The notes beneath the pieces were generated by a model. The model saw only the letters and a list, made by a program, of their open reading frames with translations. It made no database searches and had not been told where the DNA came from. Shown here one piece after another: positions 46,217 through 56,465 of a DNA stretch of 64,000 bases. This DNA comes from Eustoma russellianum (Eukaryota > Streptophyta > Magnoliopsida > Gentianales > Gentianaceae), in assembly GCA_036186865.1 (NCBI GenBank), contig AP025069.1, forward strand, positions 20,713,077-20,777,076. Reading direction: 5' to 3'. Both the position numbers and the translations under genes were made by a program. The stretch's first letter is position 1; each line of letters opens with the position of its first letter.

Positions 46217-46242
46217 ACACATGCTGAAAATTCAGCATGTGT
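46217..46242. repeat. Palindrome 1 in C2
   Basis: Arms acacatgctgaa and ttcagcatgtgt are perfect, with aa between; atGGCCGA follows. Confidence 0.9.
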
Positions 46243-46375
46243 GCTAATGTATGGCCGATTTCTATGTCATAATGAGGTATATTTTGTTGTCTTGAATCAT
46301 GTGGATAATTGGAAGATAATTTGGAAATGTTTTGAATATTCTATGGAAACAAATAAGGTGATATTCTCAAATATC

Positions 46376-46402
46376 ACACATGCTAAAAATTTCAGCATGT
46401 GT
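46376..46402. repeat. Palindrome 2 in C2
   Basis: acacatgct...agcatgtgt around aaaaatttc; ttGGCCGA follows. Confidence 0.85.
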
Positions 46403-46560
46403 GGATGAATGTTGGCCGACTTTTAGGCCACATTGTTGTCTAATTTTTATTCCATAAAAGATGAGAATATTGCATACTAAATGGTGATTGAATTATCCTT
46501 TGATTTCTTGGATTAAATCAATGCAAAATAGGTAATATTTTGAACAAAAGGTGAATGTTA

Positions 46561-46584
46561 CACATGCTGAAATTTCAGCATGTG
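46561..46584. repeat. Palindrome 3 in C2 (perfect, 24 bp)
   Basis: cacatgctgaaa joined directly to its exact complement tttcagcatgtg; atGGCCGA follows 13 bases later. Confidence 0.95.
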
Positions 46585-48392
46585 CAAGATGTGCATGGCC
46601 GATTGTTTTAGTGATTAATGTGGCAATTTGTTTTCCAAATTAGTTGGGATTGATTGTGAGATATTTGGCAAAGTTTTTATGATGATTTTGGCACATGTTT
46701 TAAGCGTTATTCTCATATTTGTCTAGTCATCAAGTGATGACAACATCCAACCAATCAATGATTGTCAAGTAAGCAAGAGCTTAATGATCATCCAATGAGA
46801 AGATGCCAAGTAAGCAAAGACATGTCATAATGATGACATATACTCTTCCAAGGACTTAGAAGATAATTTTCAAAAAGGGAAGAGGAGCATAGGGGCGGCC
46901 AATTCAAGTTAAAAAGGAAGGAAGAAGAGCAAAACAAAACAAGAACAAGTCTTGCAAATCAAAAGATCAAAAACATTTTTAGCCTTATTCTTCTACACTC
47001 TCTTTCTTTCTTCTCTCTAAAAGCCTATTGTACTTACATTCATATACTTGAATAGGCTTCATCTAGACCACCACATATTCTTTTCATTGTTGGAAAAGAT
47101 TGATCAAGGTGTGATCAATCTTGAACTTACAAGGTGGTGGTGTTCGTGTGCATTGTATTCACATACAAGGTTTGTAAAGGGTTGAAGTTGGTGTATAACT
47201 CCATCAACCCTGTGGTAAGGTGTTCTTTGTGTTGTGTGATTAGTGTGAACCGAGGAAGGTGTCCTCGAAGACTGGAGTAAGTTGTTTATAACCGAACCAG
47301 TATAAAATTCTTGGTGTCATTTACTTTCAGCACTTACTTTCAGTTTCAGCACTGTTTATCGTTTTTGATCACGTTTGTAAAAATAGTAAACGAATTTCAG
47401 AAATTATGAAACTTTCCAGAATCATAGTCACACGTCTTAAGGTTAATTTGGCACAAGTTTCAACCCTTTTAGACAAGTATAAGTCATCCAAACGTCCAAA
47501 GTTCTGAGACTAGTGCAGTCTGATTTTCAGGCTTGCAAAGGTTGAGACTTTGATCGTATTTGACTAACTTTCTGAAAGAATTTTTTAAAACTGTTTCAAC
47601 CTATTTAAATAAAACTTATAAGGGGTTAGTCTTTAAATTTTCAGAGCATTTGGAGTTACGTACAAATAGGAATTAATTTTTCAAATCACACTACCGTCTG
47701 GCAGATTTGCGCAATCTGACCACCAACGATTTTTCAAGGGGTTAGAGGTTGAATTTTGATCTGAAATTTTTAAGAGATACTCAGAACATCTGAGGCTAAG
47801 TCTCTCCAAATTTCAGAATTTTTGAAGACCTGCAACCCAGTTTTCAAAACGTTTTAAAACTGGTCCTGAAAACAAAAACTGTTTTCAGAAGTTGGGTTTT
47901 TGGTTTAAAACTATTTTAAAAACCACATTTTTCGCACCCACTATTCAACCCCCCCTCCCCCTTCTAGTGGTGCCGTGCAGATCCTACAGGTAATTCCTTG
48001 GTGTCCTGGAAGGCAAAGAAGCAAGGCACCGTCTCTAGGTCCTCATCTGAGGCAGAATATAGAGCACTAGCATTGGCAACATGTGAGGTTCAGTGGCTTT
48101 TGTATCTACTTGGTGACTTGGGCATGACTCAATCTGGACCTGTTGAGTTATTTTGTGACAACAAAAGTGCAATCTACATAGTTAAAAATCCAGTTTTTCA
48201 TGAGAGGACAAAGCATATAGAGATAGATTGCCATGTTGTGAGGGACAAATATCAACAAGGGGTGATCATTCCAATGCCAATCAAGACGGAGCATTAGTTG
48301 GCGGATGTCTTTACTAAAGCACTTGATTCAGTAACACTTCACAACCTGACTTCTAATATGGGTGTGTGCAATGTGTTTAGTTCGTCAGGTTT

Positions 48393-48401
48393 GAGGGGGG
48401 G
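48393..48401 (+). promoter_or_regulatory. Polypurine tract of copia D1
   Basis: gaggggggg directly before the 3' LTR. Confidence 0.85.
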
Positions 48402-48889
48402 TGTTGAAGGCTCTATTGGCACCAAGAAGAAGGAAGAAGCACAATCCGAAGCAAAGTAGCATTGGAGAAAAGTGGGCCATTGGATTATCGGAGGAATCAA
48501 TGGCTGAGATGTTTACAGAGATTGGATGGCAGTTATTGGAAGCCCGTAACTGCCAAGATCACGTGGAGCAATGGAGGTGACAAGGTGTAGGACGAAGGTG
48601 GAGCGCAGAGGAAGATTGAAAAAGGAGTTCGCAGCGGGAAGTTTAAATAGAGTGAAATGTCATTTTTGTCCTTCTGTCTGTGTAATAGAAATGGCATTAT
48701 TAAGGGTAGAATGGTCATTTCAGTTATTTTAATTTTTCCTCCTCAGTTGTATAAGAAGGAGTCGGATCCTCCTTCTTCTCCCGGTTGATTTAATAACTGC
48801 AAATTGCAGCTGATTGATACAATTCTCTCTCATTCTTCACAGCAATAATTCGATTTCGATATCTTTCGATTGTTCTTTCAATTTTATCA
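48402..48889 (+). repeat. 3' LTR of copia D1
   Basis: 488 bp, partner of 40240-40731, followed by the target duplication actga. Confidence 0.93.
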
Positions 48890-48983
48890 ACTGATTACAA
48901 TAAATTACGGGAAGAAAGACCATTTCTCTCCTGTAATTTAAATTAGCTTTATCCTTACCCCAGATGTAAAGTCTACCTCCAGT

Positions 48984-49222
48984 TTACAACAATATTACGC
49001 CATTACTTCAGAGTCTTCCGTCTATAGCAGGGTAAAGGGGGATCGGATATACGTAACCTTACCCATGTCTTGGAAACACACAGAGGTTGTTTCCGAATGA
49101 CCTATAATTAAGATTGCGTCAAGTTGTATCGATTAATTGCTACTTCACAATACAAGAAGCGCAAACAATTTAGTGAAGTGAGTCATTTTGTTTTATTCCA
49201 TTATATTCAAAAGTCAAAGAAA
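48984..49222. repeat. Left arm of an inverted repeat around the peptide gene
   Basis: Complementary to 50449-50688, with scattered mismatches. The outer half resembles a plant SINE/RTE-type 3' tail in minus orientation (ttacaacaat at the tail end, then agcagggtaaagggggatcgg and ttggaaacacacag). The inner half (cttcacaatacaagaagcgc, gagtcattttg) is also shared. Confidence 0.7.
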
Positions 49223-49347
49223 AGTGTATTGTTGATTGATACCTCCCGCTTATTGTTCCCTATATCTTGTTTTATTCCATTATATTCAAAAGTCAAAGAA
49301 AAGTGTATTGTTGATTGATACCTCCCGCTTATTGTTCCCTATATCAT
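49190..49347. repeat. Tandem duplication of 79 bp, two copies
   Basis: The unit gttttattccattatattc... ends ttgttccctatatc; the two copies differ hardly at all. It lies ~500 bp upstream of the peptide gene. Confidence 0.95.
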
Positions 49348-49762
49348 GCCTTTGTTTCCTGATCCACTTTTTCTTCTCCGGTTCATTTTTTTTTTCCATG
49401 CTTCATATGAACGATAGTATGTCTTTTTGTAAATTAGTGATTCTTTAATTGTATAAATTCATTATGTTCCAACTTTTCAAATGCATCGCTTTATCCTGGC
49501 AATTTGCTTCACTGAAATTCCACCAACGGAATCCTTCTCCCCTATGGGATATTCTTGAGGGATGAACTCTAAATGCGCTTGTCCTTTCTGTTTCACTTTA
49601 AAAACCAAAGCACCAAATTCTCCTTCCATTTATCGAATCAAAAGCAATAAACGGGTACTTGAGTTAGGAAAGAATATTTAACAACGATGAAAATCTTCAT
49701 TTTCTATCCTTCAAACGATCTCCTATCTATTTTTAAAAGTAGTAACATAAAATCTTTACACG

Positions 49763-49769
49763 TATAAAA
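49763..49769 (+). promoter_or_regulatory. Candidate TATA box of the cysteine-rich peptide gene
   Basis: tataaaa, 71-77 bases before the ATG at 49840, a suitable distance for a plant promoter with a short leader. Confidence 0.55.
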
Positions 49770-49839
49770 TTAGCCTCATGCCAATGGAATTAGAAGCATT
49801 ACCCACCAGATATACTTCACATCGATAGCGTAAGAGGAA

Positions 49840-50133
49840 ATGACAAGGCTCACATGGCTTTTCCTGTGCATTTTGCTCATCATTTCTGGTTTGTACTTCT
49901 CCACTATCCTCATTTTTTTTAATGATTTTTTTTCCGCCTAGCCTAATGAGCTTCTTTTCGCAGCTGAAACTCGGATGATCAAGGCTGCAAGAAGCTATGT
50001 ATGTCAAGACTTCTCTTGTAAGAACAGCGTAACATGTTTCGGATTGGAAGAGACATATGGGGTTATTTGCTTATGTGATATTGAAGGCGAGTTTTGTAAG
50101 AATGATGAGAATCGTGCGCCACGGTTTAAATGA
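49840..50133 (+). CDS. Small secreted cysteine-rich peptide, six-cysteine framework (72 aa, two exons)
   Basis: Exon 1 (49840-49888) encodes MTRLTWLFLCILLIIS, a typical signal-peptide start. It ends in phase 1 at a GT donor, and after a 75-nt intron exon 2 (49964-50133) completes an alanine and reads ETRMIKAARSYVCQDF onward to TGA. The mature part has six cysteines spaced C-x4-C-x5-C-x10-C-x1-C-x6-C. A single residue between cysteines four and five is seen in knottin-like (cystine-knot) peptides and EGF-like modules; exact membership is not known. A signal exon followed by a cysteine-rich exon is common for secreted plant defence or signalling peptides. It is not part of any transposon I recognise. 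A TATA-like box precedes it and AATAAA follows the stop. Expression is not shown, and a decayed copy is possible. Confidence 0.65.
49889..49963 (+). other. Intron of the peptide gene
   Basis: 75 nt, GTTTGT...TTCTTTTCGCAG, with a T-rich 3' half. Splicing joins TCT G|CT GAA and keeps the frame; unspliced, the frame ends within the intron. Confidence 0.65.
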
Positions 50134-50263
50134 AGATGGGTTGCTTTTCAATAAATTATGTCGCAAAGACTGCCAATGTAATGTGTTGATCTGCATTCTC
50201 ATGTATTCGAATTGCCCATGTATCTTCCTTGCTTTACTTTTGAAGCTAAATAATGGGAGTTGA
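50134..50263 (+). other. Cysteine-rich frame downstream of the peptide gene
   Basis: In another frame the sequence after the stop encodes LCRKDCQCNVLICILMYSNC and more, with seven cysteines in a short stretch. It could be a frameshifted continuation of a longer cysteine-rich protein, a relic of a duplicated domain, or chance. The frame overlaps exon 2 from 50057. Confidence 0.35.
50150..50155 (+). terminator. Candidate poly(A) signal of the peptide gene
   Basis: AATAAA, 17 bases after the stop codon. Confidence 0.45.
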
Positions 50264-50448
50264 GTCACAAACGTAAGTTGTTTGTTGCAATAACCTAGGT
50301 TTTCTATGTAAGGACACTAAGGTAGTGGAAAAGAACGTGAAGAAGCAAATGGACTTGGCCACCTTTGTTTCTTAAGGACCACACCCATATTTAAGTCTAT
50401 TTATCGAAATAAAACTTATTTCTATTTTCAACGGAGTCAACTACATAC

Positions 50449-50688
50449 TCTTTTTGACTTTAAAATATAATGGAATAAATCAAAATGACTCACTAAATTA
50501 GATGCGCTTCTTATATTGTGAAGCAGCAGTTGACCGAAACAGCTTGACGCAATTTTCACTATGGGTCGTCGGAAAACAACATTTGTGTGTTTCTAATACA
50601 TGAATATTGTTCCGTACATCCGATCCGTCCATATCCTGCCATAGGCAAGATCCTCTAAGGCAATAGGGTAATAATGTTATTGTTGTAA
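50449..50688. repeat. Right arm of the inverted repeat around the peptide gene
   Basis: Complement of 48984-49222 (for example gcgcttcttatattgtgaag, ttgacgcaatttt, gtgtgtttcta, ccatatcctgcc and the tail ttattgttgtaa). Confidence 0.7.
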
Positions 50689-50762
50689 TCGAAATAAAAC
50701 CCTTCATTTCAACTGTGAATGATGATGCGTATAATTGGAAGAGGCTTTTTTTTTTCTCCTTT

Positions 50763-50930
50763 TGGTGTAATAATTGGAAGAGTTAGTATTTCTTTCTTTT
50801 GCAGCTCGTACAAAAGAATGCCTCTCTACTTTCATTTACCAGTGTTGTGTAATAATTGGAAGAATTAGTATTTCTTTCTTTTGCAGCTCGTACAAAACAA
50901 TTCCTCTCTATTTCTATGTTCTGATTCTTT
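50763..50930. repeat. Tandem duplication of ~82 bp, two diverged copies
   Basis: Both copies contain taattggaaga, tagtatttctttcttttgca and gctcgtacaaaa. The second copy leads into repeat R3. Confidence 0.85.
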
Positions 50931-50997
50931 AAAATTAATTTGAGTCTAAACTATACAGATGCGCCTGAAAGTTCCAGCATATGACGGACGAACTAGT
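50868..50997. repeat. Dispersed repeat R3, left half, split by copia D2
   Basis: Related to R2 (22770-23120). Element D2 inserted in it, with ctagt at 50993-50997 as the left target duplication; the right half continues at 56466. Confidence 0.6.
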
Positions 50998-51494
50998 TGA
51001 TAAAATTGATCAAACTTAACTCCAAACAGCAGCATAACAATGGAATTCCACAAAAACAATCGAGAGAGAAAAATACTTGGAGGAAGAAACCGTCAATTCT
51101 TCTATATTTTTCAGCCTACCGCATTCGCAACATATAAAGGAAGAAGAAGAAGAAAATTCAGTTACTAGCCTTTGAAATTACAAATGTACCCCTACTCATA
51201 CAATTAAACGTTTATAACTACCAGGGGCTTTCTTGTCTTTTCACCCCATTTTAAACCAGTTCCCGCGTGCACCTTCTTCTCTCCACTTCGCTCTGCTGAA
51301 CCCCTTCTTCAACCTTTGGCCCGACACACTTGCATCTCCTAACCAGCTTCAATCTTCGTCAATTCAACCTTCATTGATGCAATTACTTCAGCAAGCTAGT
51401 TAGTTATCAATTTCTCTTGATTGAATCATAACCTTGTTCTTCCTTCACGTCAACACCACCACCTTGGTGTTCGACAGTATCAAACTCTTCAACA
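50998..51494 (-). repeat. 3' LTR of copia D2
   Basis: 497 bp, TGATAAAATTGATC...CTCTTCAACA on the + strand; no difference from 55969-56465 found by eye. Confidence 0.96.
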
Positions 51495-54400
51495 CCCCCC
51501 CTCAATTCTGACTGAGAGTAAATATTGCACATCCCCAAACTATCAGTCAGATTGCTTAATCTCTTAGAGTCCAGTGGCTTAGTCAACAAATCAGCTAGCT
51601 GCATCTCTGTTCGTATGGGCATTGGCACGATGACCCCTTCTTGGTATTTGTCTCTCACAATGTGGCAATCAATCTCAATGTGCTTCGTTCTCTCATGAAA
51701 TACCGGATTTTCAACTATATAGATGGCACTTCTATTATCACAAAAGATTTCAACTGGCTCCTTATGATCAACCCCCAAATCTTTCAACAAATAGAGAATC
51801 CATTGAACCTCACAAGAAGTTGAGGCAAGAGCTCTATATTCAGCCTCTGAAGAAGACTTTGAGACTGTTGTTTGTTTCTTGGCCTTCCAAGACACCAAAG
51901 CATCTCCTAAGAAAACACAATACCCGGTTACAGACCTCCTACTCTCTGTACATCCTCCCCAATCAGCATCTGAGAAAGCCTTTAGCTTCAGATCTCCAGA
52001 ACTTGGATAAAGTATGCCTCTACCTGGAGTACTCTTAAGATACCTTAAGAGCCTGTGTGCAGCTGCCAAGTGCAATTCTGTTGGTTTGTCTAGAAACTGA
52101 GACAATTGTTGCACTGTGTATGTAATGTCGGGTCTAGTAATAGTCAAATATAACAACCTGCCAATGAGTCTCCTATATGCAGTCACATCCGCAATCAAAC
52201 TTGAATCATCATGTGCAAGTTTAATGTTTTGCTCCATTGGCGTCTTTGCAGGCTTAGATGCCAGAAATCCCGTGTCTTCCAACATATGCAGAAGTGCGCT
52301 GAACAAACATGGTATAATCATGTTTGGACTGCGTGAAGCCATGTGCGAGAAGAAAGGCAGTTAGTTTAGCGTTCCATTGCCGGCTGGCCTGCTTAAGGCC
52401 ATAAAGGGACTTGTTGAGTTTGCAAACGGTGTTAGGCAGGGGTGATGAAAGGCCTTCAGGCAACGTCATGTAGATGTCTTGGTGAAGATCTCCATGAAGA
52501 AACGCATTGTTGACATCTAACTGATGCAAATGCCAACCCTGCAATGATGCTAAAGCCATAACAAGTCTGACGGTGGTCATTTTGGCTACGGGAGAGAATG
52601 TATCTTCATAGTCAATGCCAGGCACTTGAGTATACCCTTTGGCAACCAAACGGGCCTTATATCTGTCCACACTTCCATCTGCTTTCCTCTTAATTTTATA
52701 CACCCATTTACACCCAATGGGACTCTTATCTGAGGGCAAAGGCATCAGGGTCCAGGTGTTGTTGGCTTCTAATGCTGCTAGCTCCTGGGCCATGGCTTGC
52801 TGCCATTGCACTGATTTGGCTGCTTGCTGATAAGTGACAGGCTCTTGCTGCAAGCTAAGATTAAGCACATAGTTTTTATATTCAGGAGCTAAATGATCCA
52901 TGGAGTAATGATGTTGTATAGGAAAAGTAACATTAAGATCAGAGGGGATAGGTGCATTAGTAAAGGCTTGATTACAGTGATAGTCTTGGAGGTAAGCAGG
53001 TCTTCGTCTGGGTCTGGTTGGTTGTTCAGCTGGAAAGATCAAAGGAATATCAAGAATTAGAGTAGGAAGAGAAGCAGCAGTGTCAGGAGTCAATGATTTT
53101 GGAGGTGAAGGAGACAAAGACATGGATGAAGGAAGTGAAGAAGAGGGAGACGTGGACAAAGGAGCAGATATAGTAGGAGGTGAAAGAGAAGTATGTGTTG
53201 GGTCTGAAGATAGGGATGGTGTATGAATCTGATGTTCATTGTTGGAATCAAGGTTAGAGAAGTCAGGTGGTGAAGCGAGATAACTGGATGAAGGAAACAG
53301 TTTTATGGAATGTTGGGACTGTGACTCAGAAGGATGACATGGCTGATGGTCAGGGGTGTTTAGATATGGAAATGAGAGCTCATGAAATTGAACATTTCTG
53401 GATGTAAAGATAGCCTTCGTGGTTAAGTTTTGAAGAATAAAGCCCTTTGTATGTTGAGCATTTCCCAGATATAAGCAAGATATGGCTCTATGAGAGAACT
53501 TATGCTTGTGGGGATCCGTATTGTGTGCATAGGCTTGGCATCCAAATATTTTCAAAGTATGATATGCAGGGATTTTATTATGCAGAACTTGAAAAGGAGA
53601 GTGATGTTGTAATAAAGGCGTAGGAAGAATGTTGATTAGATAGATAGCGTGGAGAACGGCAAAGCCCCAAAGAGACATGGGCAGATGAGCTTGAAAGAGT
53701 AACGATCTGGCAACGATCAGAATATGTTGGTGTTTCCTTTCTACTACCCCATTCTGCTGTGGGGTGTAGATACAGCTCGTTTGATGGATGATCCCATGTA
53801 ACATATAGAAATCATTCATTTTAAACTCTTTGGCATTATCTGATCTTACAATTTTTACATGCCTCTCAAATTGGGTATGAACATGTATGCAGAAACTTTG
53901 CAATATGCGCTGGACCTCTCCCTTCGATTTCATCAAATATGCCCAAGTGTATCTAGTACAGTCATCAACAATGGTTAAAAAGTATCTTTGATCATACAAG
54001 GTGGGGTGCCTGTTGGGGCCCCAAACATCAACATGAATCAAGTCAAAGGGCTTTAAGGAAGCAGAAGTAGAAATAGGGAAAGGGAGTTTATTCAGTCTAG
54101 CTAGTGGACATATAGTGCAGGGAGATTTAAGAGGATCCCCTGGGATGGATGAATCAAGTCTCTGGATCTCTTTTATTCTGGAATGAGAAGCATGTCCAAG
54201 TCTATAATGCCATATCAGGGAAGGTGTGTCATGTATAGAAACACAAGCAGCATGTTGTGGCATCAAATCATCACCACACAGATAGTACAAGCCATGAATT
54301 AGTCTAGCTGAACCAATCATCCTCTTGGACAATTGATCCTGAATCAAACAATGAGATCCATTAATCATGATGGTAAGTCTGGGATCAGAGGCCAATTTGC

Positions 54401-55808
54401 TCAAAGAAAGGAGATTAAAGGAAAAAGAGGGCACATACAACACATTACTCAGAATCAAGAACTCATTTATAATCACTGTGCCCTTGTGTGTGGCTTGCAC
54501 AGACATGTTGTTTGGAAGCTTTATAGAGACATGTGTAACAGGCTCAAAGAATTTAAACAAAGATAGATTATATGTAATATGGTCAGTAGCTCCTGAATCT
54601 AAAATCCATGTGTTTAAAGCATTAGTTGTAGGATTACCTGTCACCTTCTCAGTTTTAGCAGACAGAACAGTACCATGAGCAGCAGAGGTCATGCCTTCTT
54701 CTTGGCTATCATCCAATTTATTCAGCCAAGTCATAAGTTTTTGATTTTGTTGTGGAGTCAGGATCAATGAATGCATTGCTTTCACAGGCTGATCAAGCTG
54801 TGAGGTCTGTGAGTCTGTGTCTGTATATTCGGCCATGTTGGCCTGATTCTTGGGCTTAAAACCAGGTGGAAAACCGAACTTCCTGTAACACCTTTCGGCT
54901 GTATGCCCTATCATGCCACAATGTGTGCATTGGAAGCGCTTTGATCCATCTGCATAGAACCTTCCACTACCCCTTCTGTATCCTCCAGCTTGCTGCCTTC
55001 CAGAATAGGTGTTTGCTGCAAACACATCACCAGTCTGCTCCTCAGTCATTAAAGCAGTAGGATTGTTCTCAAACATCGTTGCTCCTAGGTCAGACACCAC
55101 CTTCCTTTCATATTTCAGTGCCATAGAGAATGTAGTATTTATATCCGGTAATGGTGTCATCACAAACACTTGGGACTTGACTTGATCGAAATTTTCGTTT
55201 AGACCTTTTATGAACTTTATAACGTAATCACTCTCAACAAATTGCTTCATCTTTCCAGCTACATCACACCTGCAGCCTCTGCACACACATGTAGGTATAG
55301 GCCTAACAGACATCAACTCTTCCCATACAACTTTCAACTTGGTGAAATACTCATTAACACTCAGAGCCTCCTGTTTAATTCCATAAAACGATTCCAACAA
55401 ATCCGACAGCCTAAACGGGTCAGTGCTGCCATATCTCAGTTTGAGATCATTCCACGCATCAAGCGCACTATCAAACCACATAATGCTCTGTGCAATTGAA
55501 TGTGACACAGAATTCATAATCCAAGATTGCACCATTGTATTGACTTGTCTCCAAATAGAAAATTCAGGATCCGTGAGTGCAGGTTTCGTTATTGAACCAT
55601 CTATGAATCCAACTTTGTTCTTAACTACTAAAGCCATCTCAAATGTACGACTCCAAGTATGATAATTGTGGGGAGTGAGTGCTGGTTGTGCTAGGACAAT
55701 CGCGGGACTGTCATTCGGATGTAAGTAATAAGGATTTTGATGTGGATTTTCTATACCATGCGATTGAGTTCCTTTCGAAGAGGAAGCATTCGAGTTCGAA
55801 TTCATCAT
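51407..55808 (-). pseudogene. Copia D2 gag-pol with RT catalytic segment deleted
   Basis: Open from ATG at 55808. Gag core (HNYHTWSRTFEMALVVKNK); CCHC knuckle CTHCGMIGHTAERCYRKFG (~residue 305); protease WILDSGATDHIT (~420); GAG-pre-integrase LIWHYRLGHASHSR and CTICPLARL (~560-600); integrase DLIHVDVWGP, RSDNAKEFK and TPQQNGVVERKHQ (D, D, E; ~610-710); RT start WVYKIKRKADGSVDRYKARL and QLDVNNAFLHGD (~1070-1140). At about 52285 TMFVQRTS is followed directly, out of frame, by sequence that aligns downstream of the YVDD region (LEDTGFLASKPAKTPMEQ). RNase H is then intact (FSDADWGGC, SSSEAEYRALA, IFCDNRSAIYI). About 200 bp are missing relative to D1, including the two catalytic aspartates. The element cannot supply its own RT. 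Confidence 0.93.
51495..51503 (-). promoter_or_regulatory. Polypurine tract of copia D2
   Basis: Minus strand gaggggggg abutting the 3' LTR, the same motif as in D1. Confidence 0.9.
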
Positions 55809-55956
55809 ATATCAATCAATACAATAGCAAAAATATTCAATCGAACAACGCGTATTCAAACGAAGCGCAATTAACCAATATCAGACATCACAGATCAACC
55901 AAAAACGAAACAACCGAAGAAATCAGAAACAGAAACAGTTTCAGAGGAACCTGATC

Positions 55957-55968
55957 GCTCTGATACCA
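55957..55968 (-). promoter_or_regulatory. Primer-binding site of copia D2
   Basis: Minus strand TGGTATCAGAGC, directly after the 5' LTR, a perfect initiator-methionine tRNA complement. Confidence 0.95.
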
Positions 55969-56465
55969 TGATAAAATTGATCAAACTTAACTCCAAACAG
56001 CAGCATAACAATGGAATTCCACAAAAACAATCGAGAGAGAAAAATACTTGGAGGAAGAAACCGTCAATTCTTCTATATTTTTCAGCCTACCGCATTCGCA
56101 ACATATAAAGGAAGAAGAAGAAGAAAATTCAGTTACTAGCCTTTGAAATTACAAATGTACCCCTACTCATACAATTAAACGTTTATAACTACCAGGGGCT
56201 TTCTTGTCTTTTCACCCCATTTTAAACCAGTTCCCGCGTGCACCTTCTTCTCTCCACTTCGCTCTGCTGAACCCCTTCTTCAACCTTTGGCCCGACACAC
56301 TTGCATCTCCTAACCAGCTTCAATCTTCGTCAATTCAACCTTCATTGATGCAATTACTTCAGCAAGCTAGTTAGTTATCAATTTCTCTTGATTGAATCAT
56401 AACCTTGTTCTTCCTTCACGTCAACACCACCACCTTGGTGTTCGACAGTATCAAACTCTTCAACA
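55969..56465 (-). repeat. 5' LTR of copia D2
   Basis: 497 bp, apparently identical to 50998-51494. Confidence 0.96.

Larger units (their letters stand above)
44922..47994. mobile_element. Insert C2 (44928-47988): second 3.06-kb copy of the C1 repeat
   Basis: It lies inside the RNase H codons of copia D1 with the 6-bp direct repeat ggtaat on both sides (44922-44927, 47989-47994). It aligns with C1 from gagaaaaagg at the left to ccttctagtggtgcc near the right end. No protein is recognised. Three palindromes of the same type occur at matching positions. It is probably a solo LTR ending CTACA; the left end (ATTGAG or TATTGAG) is not a clean TG. Confidence 0.75.
40848..48391 (+). pseudogene. Copia D1 gag-pol, broken and interrupted by C2
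   Basis: Starts ATG at 40848. Gag (NPYYLHPSDSLAIILAQPSL) stops at TGA near 41169 and continues with the CCHC knuckle CTHCGMAGHVEQRCYRKHG. Protease follows (IIDSGATDHIA), then GAG-pre-integrase (MLWHYRLGQPSQSRI), integrase (DLIHIDIWGP, RTDNGLEFK, stop at TP*QNGAVERK near 42924), RT (MDVNNAFLHGDIS, LLVYVDDIIVAS intact near 44370) and RNase H, split by C2 at 44928 and resuming SLVSWKAKKQGTVSRSSSEA. Frame breaks also occur near 41280, 41910, 44050, 44515 and at 44838 (TAG). Compared with D2 the YVDD motif is kept but the frame is destroyed. Confidence 0.9.
40235..48894 (+). mobile_element. Copia element D1 (40240-48889) with target duplication actga, decayed
   Basis: LTRs of 492 and 488 bp (TGTTGAAGGC...TTTTATCA) enclose a gag-pol frame on the + strand. 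The tRNA-iMet primer site follows the 5' LTR directly and a polypurine tract precedes the 3' LTR. The total is 8650 bp, of which 3.06 kb is the later insert C2. It belongs to the same family as D2 by its protein sequence. Coding is broken by several nonsense and frameshift changes. Confidence 0.93.
50998..56465 (-). mobile_element. Copia element D2 (5468 bp), very young, internally deleted
   Basis: Two 497-bp LTRs (50998-51494, 55969-56465) appear identical over their length. Perfect target duplication ctagt (50993-50997, 56466-56470), perfect tRNA-iMet primer site and polypurine tract. The gag-pol frame on the minus strand is open for 1184 codons, then meets a deletion in RT. It belongs to the same family as D1. 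Confidence 0.96.

Noticed and set aside
49236..49448. 70-aa hydrophobic frame upstream of the peptide gene
   Set aside because: Its first half is translation of the 79-bp tandem duplication; no usable donor joins it to the cysteine-rich exon, whereas the 49840 exon does.
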